Part shown: positions 46,207 through 55,010 of the stretch, in pieces
Position numbering within the stretch: position 1 is the first letter of the stretch
Layout of the letters: each line of letters begins with the position of its first letter
Assembly: GCA_947499095.1 (NCBI GenBank)
Contig: CANMMR010000005.1
Span: 65,001 to 129,000 of the forward strand
Length of the DNA stretch: 64,000 nucleotides
Source: an uncultured Erythrobacter sp.
Lineage (GTDB): Bacteria; Pseudomonadota; Alphaproteobacteria; Sphingomonadales; Sphingomonadaceae
Reading direction: 5' to 3'
Notes under the pieces: model-generated
The model's database searches: none
The model's input: the letters and a program-made list of their open reading frames with translations, nothing else
Told to the model about the DNA's origin: nothing
Program-made: the position numbers and the translations under genes

Positions 46207-47622
46207 ATGGCCGCAAAACATATCGGACTGGTTGGCGGGGCTTTGGCACTCGCGGCGAGCATATTTCTGCCGCCGCCCGCCGGGATGAGCCGCGAGGCGT
46301 TCATCGTCGCGGGGCTGGTCGTGCTGATGGCGGCGTGGTGGATGACCGAGGCGCTGCCACTGACCGCTACCGCGCTGATGCCCTTCCTCGTTTTGCCCTT
46401 CGCCGGGGTGATGACCGCGCGTGAAACGGCCAGCGCATACTACTCTCCTATACTTTTCCTGATCCTCGGCGGGGCCTTCATCGCCCTCGCGATCGAGCGC
46501 ACCGGCCTGCATAAACGGCTGGCGCTGGCATTGCTTCGCATTGTCGGAGGGCGTGGCGGACAGACGGGCGTGCTGCTGGCCTTCATGGGCACGGCGGCGA
46601 TCCTTTCGATGCTGATCTCCAACACTTCGACCGCGCTGATCATGATGCCGATGGCGGTCGCCGTGCTGGCTGGCGGCGGACTGGAGGGGCGCGACACCGA
46701 GGGTCTGTCCGGCGCGCTGCCCATGGGCATCGCTTTCGCGGCCAGCATCGGTGGCCTCGGCACGCTGGTCGGATCGCCGACCAATGTCATCGCGGTCGGC
46801 CTGCTCGACACGCTGACGGGCACGCGGATCACCTTCGCGCAATGGATGGTCTATGGCTTACCCGTCGTAATCATCGGCGTGCCGCTGGCGGCCTTCCTCG
46901 TCGCCCGCGTTCAGAAAGTACGCGATCACCCCTTCGATGCGCGCGCCGCCCGCACCGCGATAGACACGCATTCGGCATGGTCGAGCGCGGAGAAACGACT
47001 CGTCCCGGTGGTCGCGGTCACTTTCCTGCTGTGGATGGGGCAGATGTGGATCGCCCCCTACCTGCCCGAAGGCTCCCTGACCGACGGGACGATCGCTATC
47101 CTGATGGGGCTGACGCTGTTCCTGCTGCCGGACGGCACCGGGCGCCCGCTGCTGGTGTGGGAGGAGGCCGACCGCGCGCCGTGGGGCGTCATCATGATGT
47201 TCGGCGGCGGCCTCGCGCTTGCCGCAGGTATGAGCGCGAGCGGACTGGCCGACTGGCTGGGCGAGGCGCTGTTGCCGCTGGAAGCGTGGCCGCTGGTCCT
47301 CGTCGCCATCGCAGTCGTCGCCATGGTCGTGCTGATCACGGAGTTCGCCAGCAATGTGGCGACCGCATCGGGGATCATCCCGGTGGTCGCGGCCCTCGTC
47401 GTTGCGCTCGGCGTCGATCCGATCCTGCTCGCCATGCCTGCCGCTCTCGCCGCGAGCTGGGGCTTCATGTTGCCCGCTGGCACCGGCCCGAACGCCATAG
47501 CCTGGGCGACCGGTCGCATCAGGATCGAACGCATGGTGAAGGCGGGCATCCTGCTAGACCTGTTCGGCATCGTGATGATCGTCGCGGTGGTGTGGGGGAT
47601 GAATGCTCTGGTCGCTGGCTGA
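46207..47622 (+). CDS. DASS family (SLC13) anion/dicarboxylate transporter
   Basis: A 471-aa inner-membrane transporter of the divalent anion:Na+ symporter family. The signature SMLISNTSTALIMMPMAVAV lies near residue 137 (SNT motif), and ITEFASNVATASGIIPVVAAL near residue 379 is the second (SNT-like) motif. It has about 11 helices. Start ATG 46207 follows AAGGGGAACG. Substrate could be a C4-dicarboxylate, citrate or sulfate. Position next to a Cys/Met enzyme hints at a sulfur link but does not show it. Confidence 0.9.
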   Translation: MAAKHIGLVGGALALAASIFLPPPAGMSREAFIVAGLVVLMAAWWMTEALPLTATALMPFLVLPFAGVMTARETASAYYSPILFLILGGAFIALAIERTGLHKRLALALLRIVGGRGGQTGVLLAFMGTAAILSMLISNTSTALIMMPMAVAVLAGGGLEGRDTEGLSGALPMGIAFAASIGGLGTLVGSPTNVIAVGLLDTLTGTRITFAQWMVYGLPVVIIGVPLAAFLVARVQKVRDHPFDARAARTAIDTHSAWSSAEKRLVPVVAVTFLLWMGQMWIAPYLPEGSLTDGTIAILMGLTLFLLPDGTGRPLLVWEEADRAPWGVIMMFGGGLALAAGMSASGLADWLGEALLPLEAWPLVLVAIAVVAMVVLITEFASNVATASGIIPVVAALVVALGVDPILLAMPAALAASWGFMLPAGTGPNAIAWATGRIRIERMVKAGILLDLFGIVMIVAVVWGMNALVAG

Positions 47623-47922
47623 TTTTCCTACTCGGCGAACCGGAGCTATCCCGTGGGGATGATGTGCTCTGAATGCCCGCCCCGCTTTGCCGCTGAGCTC
47701 AGCGAGAGTGGCCGCGAAGTTTTTCGTCCCTGGACTGTGGTCCATGCGGTCCATGTGACTGGACTCGTCGCAGTTGAAACCAACATCGGTCCAACATAAG
47801 GAGGCGGCGCAAGCGGCAGCTGGCGGAGATGCGTTCCTGCGGAGGTTAGGAACGGGCGCCCCGGCGGCCCCATCGGCTCCCGCCTTCCTGGGAGCGAGAT
47901 TGCAGGAAGGATGCTCTCCCTC
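47623..47922 (+). promoter_or_regulatory. Structured 300-nt leader of the Cys/Met enzyme gene
   Basis: There is no recognisable gene. It contains a 14-base palindrome CGCTGAGCTCAGCG (47691-47704), tandem hairpins of TGGAC/GTCCA arms, a CGTTCCT/AGGAACG hairpin (47832-47854) and a GCTCCC/GGGAGC hairpin (47876-47895). The loop and 3' side of the last, CCTTCCTG (47883-47890), is a perfect complement to the Shine-Dalgarno region CAGGAAGG (47903-47910). A 46-codon frame (47659-47799, TAA just before GGAGG) begins Met-Met-Cys-Ser-Glu-Cys, and a 6-codon frame starts at 47829. Pairing would switch translation; the ligand or trigger is unknown. It does not match known SAM riboswitch classes I can recall. 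Confidence 0.5.
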
Positions 47923-49236
47923 ATGAGCGACAACGATATCGACCCCACCACCCCGCGCAAGAATCCCAAGGCCGAGGTCACGAAAATCAACGGCCGCGCG
48001 CTGAAGCCCAGCACGCTGATGATGGGCCACGGCTACGACCCGACCCTTTCGGAAGGCAGCCTCAAGGCGCCGATCTTCCTCACCAGCACCTTCGCCTTTC
48101 CCAGCGCGGCCGACGGCAAGCGCCACTTCGAAGGCATCACCGGCAAGCGCCCGGGCGGCGCCGACGGCCTCGTCTATTCGCGCTTCAACGCGCCAAACCA
48201 GGAAATTCTCGAGGATCGCCTCGCCGTATGGGACGGGGCGGAAGAGGCGCTCTCCTTCTCGAGCGGGATGACCGCGATCGCCGTGCTGCTGCTGGCGGCC
48301 TGCAAGGCGGGCGACGTGATCGTACACTCCGGCCCGCTCTACGCGGCGTCGGAGGGCTTCATCGCCAAAACCATGGCGAAGTTCGGCGTGACCTTCATCG
48401 ACTTCCCCGCCGGTGCCAGCCGCGAACAGCTCGACGAAGTGATGACCAAGGCGAAGGCGAAGGCCGAGGAACAGGGCGGCGAAGTGCCGATGATCTACCT
48501 CGAAAGCCCCGGCAATCCGACCAATGCGCTGGTCGATATCGAAGCGGTCCGGCAAGCGCGCGATGCGCATTTCGATCCGAACAAGTGCTCGATCGCGATC
48601 GACAACACCTTCCTCGGCCCGCTGTGGCAGCGCCCGCTCGACCATGGCGCGGATCTCGTCGTCTACTCGCTGACCAAATATGTCGGCGGTCATTCGGACC
48701 TCGTGGCAGGCAGCGTCTCGGGCAGGAAGCGCTTCATCGATGCCATCCGCATGCTCCGCAACACGATGGGCGGGATCTGTGATCCGAACACCGCCTGGAT
48801 GCTGTGCCGCAGCCTCGAAACCGTAGAGCTGCGGATGCAGCGCGCGGGCGAGAACGCCGCCAAGGTCTGCGACTTCCTGAGCCAGCATCCGAAGGTCGAG
48901 GGACTGGGCTATCTCGGCATGATCAAGGACGCGCGGCAGCAGGATATCTACGACCGCCATTGCCTCGGCGCAGGCTCGACCTTCTCGCTACTGCTCAAGG
49001 GCGGAGAGGCGGAATGCTTCCGCTTCCTCGACGCGCTCAAGATAGCCAAGCTGGCAGTGAGCCTCGGCGGCACGGAAACGCTCGCCAGCCACCCCGCCTC
49101 AATGACGCACCTTTCGGTTGCCGAAAGCCGCCGCGCGGAACTCGGCATTTCGGACAATCTCGTGCGCATCAGCATCGGGATCGAGGATGCCGACGATTTG
49201 ATCGCCGACTTCGAGCAGGCGCTGGAGGCGGTCTGA
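47923..49236 (+). CDS. Cystathionine gamma-synthase family PLP enzyme
   Basis: A 437-aa cytoplasmic PLP enzyme of the Cys/Met metabolism class (cystathionine synthase, sulfhydrylase or methionine gamma-lyase activities occur in the family). The phosphate-binding SSGMTAIAVLL, cofactor-ring segment IDNTFLGPLWQRPL and PLP lysine in VVYSLTKYVGGHSD are intact, and SLGGTETLASHPASMTHLSV near the C-terminus carries the substrate carboxylate pocket. The ATG at 47923 is used; an ATG at 47911 would abut the Shine-Dalgarno region. It is 12 bases beyond AGGAAGG, rather far. Activity cannot be assigned from sequence. Confidence 0.9.
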   Translation: MSDNDIDPTTPRKNPKAEVTKINGRALKPSTLMMGHGYDPTLSEGSLKAPIFLTSTFAFPSAADGKRHFEGITGKRPGGADGLVYSRFNAPNQEILEDRLAVWDGAEEALSFSSGMTAIAVLLLAACKAGDVIVHSGPLYAASEGFIAKTMAKFGVTFIDFPAGASREQLDEVMTKAKAKAEEQGGEVPMIYLESPGNPTNALVDIEAVRQARDAHFDPNKCSIAIDNTFLGPLWQRPLDHGADLVVYSLTKYVGGHSDLVAGSVSGRKRFIDAIRMLRNTMGGICDPNTAWMLCRSLETVELRMQRAGENAAKVCDFLSQHPKVEGLGYLGMIKDARQQDIYDRHCLGAGSTFSLLLKGGEAECFRFLDALKIAKLAVSLGGTETLASHPASMTHLSVAESRRAELGISDNLVRISIGIEDADDLIADFEQALEAV

Positions 49237-50120
49237 AACGGATCGGCTTTCTAGCCTGTGCAGATACCCTCCCCGGCGATGGCCCTCGCCGGGGAGACGC
49301 TTTCGAGCACGATCTTGAGGTTGCCGCCCTCCGTCCGGCGTTCGCAGCGGCGGGGCTGGAACTGGTCGAGATAGACTGGCGCGCACCGCTCGAAGCGTTC
49401 GACGGGCTCGCGCTGGTTCTGCTGGGCACGGCATGGGACTACCAGGACCATCCGGAGGAATTCGTCGCCCGGCTGGAGGCCCTACAGGCGCGCGGCATTG
49501 CCGTCTGCAATCCGCCCGAGATCGTGCGGTGGAACGCGGACAAGGGCTATCTGCGCGAACTGGAAGAGGCCGGCGCGACCATCGTACCGACCGCTTATTT
49601 CATGGATGCAGATGCAGGCGACATCGGCGCGGCGATGGATATGTTCGATGCGCCGTCGGTGGTGGTCAAGCGCCGCATCGGAGCGGGCGGCCTTGGCCAG
49701 TTCCGTTTTGCCGCCGATGCCATGCCCGAGCCCGACTGGCGGATGGGTCACCGCTGCATGATCCAGCCCTTCCTGCCGAGCGTGACCGAAGAGGGCGAAT
49801 ATACCTTCCTCTTCATCGACGGTGCTTTCAGCCACGGCGTCCTCAAGCGCGCTGCCGAGGGAGAATATCGTATCCAGTCGCTCTATGGCGGATACGAAAC
49901 GGACTACACGCCCGACGCGGACGATCTGGCCACGGCGCAAGCGGTAGTCGCCGCACTGCCCTTCGCCGCACCGCTCTATTGCCGGATCGACATGGCCCGC
50001 CTCCCGTCAGGTGAGCTGGCATTGATGGAAGCGGAAATGATCGAACCGTATCTCTATCCCGAACAAGGCCCGGGCCTAGGCAAGCAACTGGCCAGCGCCG
50101 TGCGCAAGCGGCTTGGCTAG
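49233..50120 (+). CDS. ATP-grasp family protein (glutathione-synthetase-like), CTG start
   Basis: A 295-aa ATP-grasp enzyme of unknown substrate. After an N-terminal region (RIGFLACADTLPGD) come IVRWNADKGYLRELEEAGA, VVVKRRIGAGGLGQF (ATP-binding strand) and LALMEAEMIEPYLYPEQ (metal site). The family resembles actinobacterial DcsG-like ligases that join carboxylates to amines; that resemblance is from memory. No ATG/GTG/TTG lies at the expected start. A CTG overlaps the previous TGA as CTGA (49233-49236) with GGAGG four bases ahead, so I use it. The 3' end overlaps the J-domain gene by 4 bases on opposite strands (CTAG). Confidence 0.78.
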   Translation: MKRIGFLACADTLPGDGPRRGDAFEHDLEVAALRPAFAAAGLELVEIDWRAPLEAFDGLALVLLGTAWDYQDHPEEFVARLEALQARGIAVCNPPEIVRWNADKGYLRELEEAGATIVPTAYFMDADAGDIGAAMDMFDAPSVVVKRRIGAGGLGQFRFAADAMPEPDWRMGHRCMIQPFLPSVTEEGEYTFLFIDGAFSHGVLKRAAEGEYRIQSLYGGYETDYTPDADDLATAQAVVAALPFAAPLYCRIDMARLPSGELALMEAEMIEPYLYPEQGPGLGKQLASAVRKRLG

Positions 50121-50650
50121 CCCTTCCACTCGCGGCGTTCTTCTGCGACCTTCAAAACTTCGTAAGCCACCTGAAGCTTCTGGAACTGGGCCGCCGCCTC
50201 GGCATCGCCCGGCTTCACATCGGGATGCACGGTCTTGGCCTTTTCGCGCCACGCTTTCTTGATCGTGGCGAAGTCGGCGTCGGCTTCGAGTTCGAGTATG
50301 TCGAGCGCACGCATCTCGTCCGCGCTGCGCGAGCCGTCGCCGCTGCCGCCCCAACCATAGTGCTGAGCCTCGGCATAGCCGGCATTCTCGCTACGCTCGG
50401 CCTTGGCGCGCTGCTCTTTTTCGGCCTTGTCGAGGCCTTCGAAATAATCCCATTTCTGGTTGTATTCGGCGGCATGGCGCTGGCAGAACATCCAGCGTTC
50501 CGGGCTGTTGGGCGCCTTGGGCGCCGGGCAGTCGCCCGGCTCGTCGCAGCCATGACGGTCGCAAATCCGCACATTGGTCGCCTCGCGCGAGGAGCCATAG
50601 CCGCGCCATCTGGGAAACCCCCAGTCGTTGGATCGCCGCGCCTTAGGCAT
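50117..50650 (-). CDS. J-domain protein with N-terminal cysteine-rich segment
   Basis: A 177-aa co-chaperone-like protein. The J-domain is at the C-terminus (residues about 115-170), with the HPD motif in KTVHPDVKPGD. The N-terminal half carries a Cys/His pattern, CDRHGCDEPGDC and WMFCQRHAAEYNQKW, that may bind zinc. It likely stimulates DnaK ATPase. The stop overlaps the ATP-grasp stop on the other strand as CTAG, so both genes end on the same four bases. Confidence 0.9.
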   Translation of the reverse strand: MPKARRSNDWGFPRWRGYGSSREATNVRICDRHGCDEPGDCPAPKAPNSPERWMFCQRHAAEYNQKWDYFEGLDKAEKEQRAKAERSENAGYAEAQHYGWGGSGDGSRSADEMRALDILELEADADFATIKKAWREKAKTVHPDVKPGDAEAAAQFQKLQVAYEVLKVAEERREWKG

Positions 50651-50807
50651 TGAGGCGGAATGTCGTTCGTCGGGAAAGCATGGCAGTCAATCTAGGCGTC
50701 GTGGCGGATGAGGCAAGGATGTGGGAACCGGTTTCAATGTGAAATGTTGCGCTGCGGTAAGATTAATTAACCCGCACTTGCAAAAGACATCCGCAAGAGA
50801 AGAGAGC

Positions 50808-50960
50808 ATGAGCAAGCAACTGACCCTGTCGGCCCACATCAGCACCGCCCTGATGGCGGTATTCGTCATCGCGCTTGCGATGGGCGGACCGACTGTCGAC
50901 GTGCCTGCCGAAGCTCTTTCCGGCAATGCTCCGCTGATCGGACTTTCGGTCGGTCGCTGA
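50808..50960 (+). CDS. Small membrane peptide, 50 aa
   Basis: A 50-aa peptide, not recognised. After SKQLTLSAHISTALM comes a hydrophobic segment (AVFVIALAMGGP) that could be one membrane helix or a non-cleaved signal. ATG 50808 follows AGAGAG. It is followed by a strong terminator at 50991-51020, which suggests a true short transcript rather than random coding. The TAATTAA-rich sequence 40 bases upstream could hold the promoter. Function unknown. Confidence 0.6.
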   Translation: MSKQLTLSAHISTALMAVFVIALAMGGPTVDVPAEALSGNAPLIGLSVGR

Positions 50961-50990
50961 CCTGTCCCTCCCGTATGTCGCGACCGCGTG

Positions 50991-51020
50991 AAGGGCTCCC
51001 ATCCGTGACGGGAGCCCTTT
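50991..51020. terminator. Bidirectional terminator between the 50-aa gene and pal
   Basis: A perfect 10-bp stem, AAGGGCTCCC (50991-51000) and GGGAGCCCTT (51010-51019), with a 9-base loop and T-rich tails on both sides. It serves the small plus-strand gene (stop 50960) and the minus-strand pal (stop 51033). Confidence 0.85.
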
Positions 51021-51032
51021 CTATTTCACTGT

Positions 51033-51542
51033 TCAGTTGATGACGACGGTCGCGGCGCGGCGGTTCTGCGCCCATGCCGATTCGTTCGAACCGAGCGCAA
51101 CCGGGCGTTCCTTGCCGTAGCTGACCGTACGGATGCGGTTGGCCGGGATGCCGATCGAGACGAGATAATTCTTCGCCGCATTGGCGCGCCGTTCGCCCAG
51201 CGCGAGGTTGTATTCGCGCGTACCGCGTTCGTCGGCATGGCCTTCGACGGTGAAATTGAGCTGCGGATACTGGCTGAAATACTGGCCCTGCACCTGCAGC
51301 TTCGCCGAATCCTCGGAGTCGATGTTGTACTGGTCGGTATCGAAATAGACGACCGTATTGGCAACACCCACGGCATCGGTGAAGTGCTGCTGCGAGCCCA
51401 CGGTCGGGCCGGTCGGTGAGGTCGGCGTCGGCGTGGCGGTCTGCGTCGGCGGCGGCGGCAGTTCTTCCGGTGCCTTCTTCTGGCAGGCCGCCAAAGCGAT
51501 GGTCGAAGCGAGCATCAATCCTGTTGCAACACGGGTATTCAT
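51033..51542 (-). CDS. pal: Peptidoglycan-associated lipoprotein Pal
   Basis: A 169-aa outer-membrane lipoprotein that tethers the envelope to peptidoglycan. The lipobox LAAC places the lipidated Cys at residue 20, a Pro/Thr linker follows, and the OmpA-like domain at residues about 60-169 shows YFDTDQYNIDSEDSAKLQ, VEGHADERGTREYNLALGER and the C-terminal ALGSNESAWAQNRRAATVVI. It is the last gene of the tol operon, 76 bases after tolB, with a terminator following. Confidence 0.97.
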   Translation of the reverse strand: MNTRVATGLMLASTIALAACQKKAPEELPPPPTQTATPTPTSPTGPTVGSQQHFTDAVGVANTVVYFDTDQYNIDSEDSAKLQVQGQYFSQYPQLNFTVEGHADERGTREYNLALGERRANAAKNYLVSIGIPANRIRTVSYGKERPVALGSNESAWAQNRRAATVVIN

Positions 51543-51618
51543 AGTGCTGTCCCCTTTTCAAACAGCGTGGTGAAGTCGGTTTGCCCCCCGAATTCGTCCT
51601 ACAGGACCCTTAATGATC

Positions 51619-53010
51619 TTACGGCAGGATCGGTCCCCAGGCCGGGTCAGACCCGTCGACCGGCGTCGGCAGGCGGCGCTCGTTCTCGCCGGTCAGATCG
51701 ACCTGCCACAGACCGGCCTTGCCGCTGTTCCGTTCGGTACGGAAGAACTGGATAATGCGGCCGTTTGGCGCCCAGGTCGGAGCCTCGTCCTGCCAGCCGC
51801 GGGTCAGAATCCGGACGCTGCCGCCCGATGGCGTCATGACACCGACGTTGAAGGAGCTCGAATTGGTGAACGCGATCTGGTCGCCGCGCGGGCTCCACTC
51901 CGGCGTTGCGCAGCGCCCGCCGAAAAAGCTGATCCGGCGCGGGTTCGACCCGTCGGAATTCATGACGTAGCACTGCTGCCCGCCGGAGCGGTCGCTTTCG
52001 AAGACGATGCGGCTGCCGTCGGGCGAGTAGGAACCGCCGATGTCGATACCCGGCGCATCGGTAAGCCGCTGCGGCGTGCCCCCCGTGCTCGGCACGCGGT
52101 AAATGTCCGTATTGCCGTTCACCGCCATCGAATAGAGGATGTAGCGCCCGTCGGGGCTCCAGCGCGGCGCGAAGGTGGGATTGTCGCTCTGCGTGACCAG
52201 CGTCTGGCGCCCGGTCCCGATGTCGTAGACGTAAATCCGGGGATTGCCGTCGACATAGCTGAGATAGGACAGCTTCTTGTAATCGGGCGAGTAGCGCGGC
52301 GTGAGCGCGGTCGAGCGACCCGTGGTGATGAAGCGATGGTTCGCCCCGTCGCTGTCCATGATCGCAAGCCGCTTGGTTCGGTTATCCTTCGGCCCGGTTT
52401 CGGCGATATAGGCGATGCGGCTGTCGAAGAAGGGGCTTTCGCCGGTAAGACGCGAATAGACGAGGTCGGCACATTTGTGCGCCGCGCGCCGCCAGTCCGC
52501 CGGCTGGACCACCCAGCCTTCGCGGACAAGCTGCTGCTGCAGCGCCATGTCGTAGAGGTAACAACCGACCGTCAGTCGGTTGTCGCTGCGCGCGCGGACA
52601 TAGCCGTGCACCAGCATTTCGGCGCCGCGATTGGACCAGGTCGGCCAGTTGGGCGCGTTGATTTCCGGAAAGCTCGGCTGCGGCAGCGCATCGGGGCCGG
52701 TCGGTTTGAACAGGCCGTTATTGCGCAAATCGGCGGTGATCACGCGGGCGAGTTCCTTGCCCAGCGCGGCGGTGCCGTTCTGGTTGGCCGGGGTCGCAAC
52801 ATCGGCATCGGTCGCGAAGCCGGGGATGGCGATGCCCAGATCTTCCAGCGCGGTTTCGTCGGTAATGGTGAAGGTCAGCCCTTCGCTATCCTCCGCCTCC
52901 ATGACGGTTTCGACTTCGCCGCCTTCCTGGATAGGCTGGCCGAGATCCTCGTTCTGCGCCGCAAGCGGGGCGGCGACGAGGGCGGTGGCGAAAATGAAGA
53001 GCTGTTTCAT
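51619..53010 (-). CDS. tolB: Tol-Pal system beta-propeller protein TolB
   Basis: The 463-aa periplasmic protein contacts Pal and TolA during cell division. It has a signal peptide (MKQLFIFATALVAAPLAAQ), an N-terminal D1 domain (about 30-160) and a six-bladed propeller with repeated WSPDG-like blocks (ALTPRYSPDYKKLSYLSY, FAPRWSPDGRYILYSM, SYSPDGSRIVFESDRSGG). The start at 53010 overlaps the tolA stop as ATGA, ruling out an upstream frame from 53055. All expected regions are intact. Confidence 0.97.
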   Translation of the reverse strand: MKQLFIFATALVAAPLAAQNEDLGQPIQEGGEVETVMEAEDSEGLTFTITDETALEDLGIAIPGFATDADVATPANQNGTAALGKELARVITADLRNNGLFKPTGPDALPQPSFPEINAPNWPTWSNRGAEMLVHGYVRARSDNRLTVGCYLYDMALQQQLVREGWVVQPADWRRAAHKCADLVYSRLTGESPFFDSRIAYIAETGPKDNRTKRLAIMDSDGANHRFITTGRSTALTPRYSPDYKKLSYLSYVDGNPRIYVYDIGTGRQTLVTQSDNPTFAPRWSPDGRYILYSMAVNGNTDIYRVPSTGGTPQRLTDAPGIDIGGSYSPDGSRIVFESDRSGGQQCYVMNSDGSNPRRISFFGGRCATPEWSPRGDQIAFTNSSSFNVGVMTPSGGSVRILTRGWQDEAPTWAPNGRIIQFFRTERNSGKAGLWQVDLTGENERRLPTPVDGSDPAWGPILP

Positions 53011-53825
53011 CGGGACAAGTTCCTGTCGAAGCGGGCGCCGCGGATGGACTTCCACGCATTGTAATATTCGGGCGGGAGATCGAAAGGCGCGGCAAGTTGG
53101 ACGGCGCGGATGGCGACTTCGGCGTGGCGGCCCTTCTGGGCTTCGTTGGCCGGGGTCACGCCATCCTGAGAAACGACGCGCGGACGACCCGCCAGCGAGC
53201 CGTCGGGATTGAGATCGAAGGCGAGGACGGAGACGAGTAGTTCCGCGTCGGCACCGGAGGGTGCCTTGCCCTGCCAGTGCGGGCGCACTTGCCGGGCGAT
53301 GGCCTGAACAATCGAAGCCTTCGCGCTCGCCCCGATCTGCGAAGCGGGAACCCGAGTTTCACTGGTCGTCGTGCTGGCGCCAGCGCCGTCCAGGAAGTTG
53401 TCGCCCAGACGCGAGCCGCCGCTGCGTTCGCTGCTGCGCGGCTGCGTCTGCGTTCGTTGCGGCTCCCGGCGCGGGGCCTCGCGCGGCAGGGCGCGCGGCG
53501 CCGGGACGGGCGATTGAACGCGCGGGACCGGCGGCGTGACCTGACGCGGGACTGGCGGCGCGACCGGCTCGACGACCGGCGGGGCCGGACTGTCCGAAAG
53601 GGTCGGGGCGACTGCGGCGCGGCTTTCCGGGACCGGATCGGGCGCGGTAGCTTCCAGTCCGACATCCTCGGCGAGGCTGACGGTCATGCGCTCGACCGGT
53701 TCGAAGGTCGGTGTCGGGAGCAAGCCCTGCACGAACAGGCCAGCGAACAGCGCCAGATGCAGGATGAGCGCAACCAATAGCCCGGTCTTCTCCTCGCTGC
53801 GAAAGGCGGTTTCTCCCATGCTCAC
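53007..53825 (-). CDS. tolA: TolA-like energy transducer
   Basis: A 272-aa single-span protein linking the TolQR motor to TolB/Pal. The membrane helix lies at about residues 15-33 (GLLVALILHLALFAGLFVQ), a long Pro/Arg-rich stalk follows (VAPPVPRQVTPPVPRVQS), and a C-terminal domain of about 100 residues ends with LAAPFDLPPEYYNAWKSIR. It is shorter than E. coli TolA (421 aa), as expected in alphaproteobacteria. It overlaps tolB by ATGA and follows tolR after 3 bases. Confidence 0.9.
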   Translation of the reverse strand: MSMGETAFRSEEKTGLLVALILHLALFAGLFVQGLLPTPTFEPVERMTVSLAEDVGLEATAPDPVPESRAAVAPTLSDSPAPPVVEPVAPPVPRQVTPPVPRVQSPVPAPRALPREAPRREPQRTQTQPRSSERSGGSRLGDNFLDGAGASTTTSETRVPASQIGASAKASIVQAIARQVRPHWQGKAPSGADAELLVSVLAFDLNPDGSLAGRPRVVSQDGVTPANEAQKGRHAEVAIRAVQLAAPFDLPPEYYNAWKSIRGARFDRNLSR

Positions 53826-53828
53826 CGG

Positions 53829-54311
<483 letters not shown>

Positions 54312-55010
54312 TTACCTTTGCTCCAACTGGCGGCTGAATGTCGCGGAGAGCTTGTCCGCAAAGCGCTGCAGCCGCGCTTCGTAGCGGTCCACGCGATGGC
54401 TGAAACGGTTGTAGGCGATGACGGCGGGAATGGCGGCGAACAGGCCGATGGCGGTCGCGAATAGTGCCTCGGAGATACCCGGAGCGACCACGGCGAGCGA
54501 GCTGCTCTCCTGCGCGCCGATCTGGAAGAAGCTGTTCATGATACCCCAGACAGTGCCGAACAGGCCCACAAAGGGCGCGACCGAGCCGACCGTGGCGAGG
54601 AAATTGAGACGTTCGGCGATCTCGTCGGCCTCCAGCGCGATCTGGCTGTCCATCGCCACGCCGATCCGGCCGCGCAGCGCTTCCTTGTCGCGTACCTCGC
54701 CCTTGGTCGACTTGCGCCATTCGCTGACCGCTGCCTGCGCGACGCGAGCGGCGGGAATATCCTTGTTGCCGCGTTCGGACATGAAGCGGTCGAAATTGTC
54801 CGCCTGCCAGAACTCGTTCTCATAGGCGATCGTCCGCTTGCGGGTTCGCGCCATGCGCAGGCTGAAACTGACGATGATCATCCAGACCCAGATGCTGGCG
54901 AGCAGCAGACCCGCCATCACCAGCTGGACGACGATGTCCGCATCCAAGAACAGTTCGATCGGATCGAGCCGCGTCGGAGCAGCGGCTGCAAGCATGGAAA
55001 GTGTGGTCAT
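54312..55010 (-). CDS. tolQ: TolQ/ExbB family protein
   Basis: A 232-aa inner-membrane protein with three helices (LVMAGLLLASIWVWMIIVSF; ATVGSVAPFVGLFGTVWGIM; ALFATAIGLFAAIPAVIAYN). The conserved FLATVGSVAPFVGLFGTVWG block carries residues lining the proton path. Start at 55010 overlaps the ybgC stop as ATGA, so the frame reaching 55052 is not used. It forms the ring with TolR and energises TolA. Confidence 0.97.
   Translation of the reverse strand: MTTLSMLAAAAPTRLDPIELFLDADIVVQLVMAGLLLASIWVWMIIVSFSLRMARTRKRTIAYENEFWQADNFDRFMSERGNKDIPAARVAQAAVSEWRKSTKGEVRDKEALRGRIGVAMDSQIALEADEIAERLNFLATVGSVAPFVGLFGTVWGIMNSFFQIGAQESSSLAVVAPGISEALFATAIGLFAAIPAVIAYNRFSHRVDRYEARLQRFADKLSATFSRQLEQR

Noticed and set aside
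47700-47910. Known SAM-I, SAM-II or cobalamin riboswitch upstream of the Cys/Met enzyme.
   Set aside because: I could not place the conserved cores of these classes; only generic hairpins and the anti-Shine-Dalgarno pairing are visible.
47554-48960. Long minus-strand open frame (468 aa) opposite the Cys/Met enzyme gene.
   Set aside because: It is a high-GC shadow of the plus-strand PLP enzyme and leader; no domain is recognisable and residues are biased to His/Arg/Ala/Gly.
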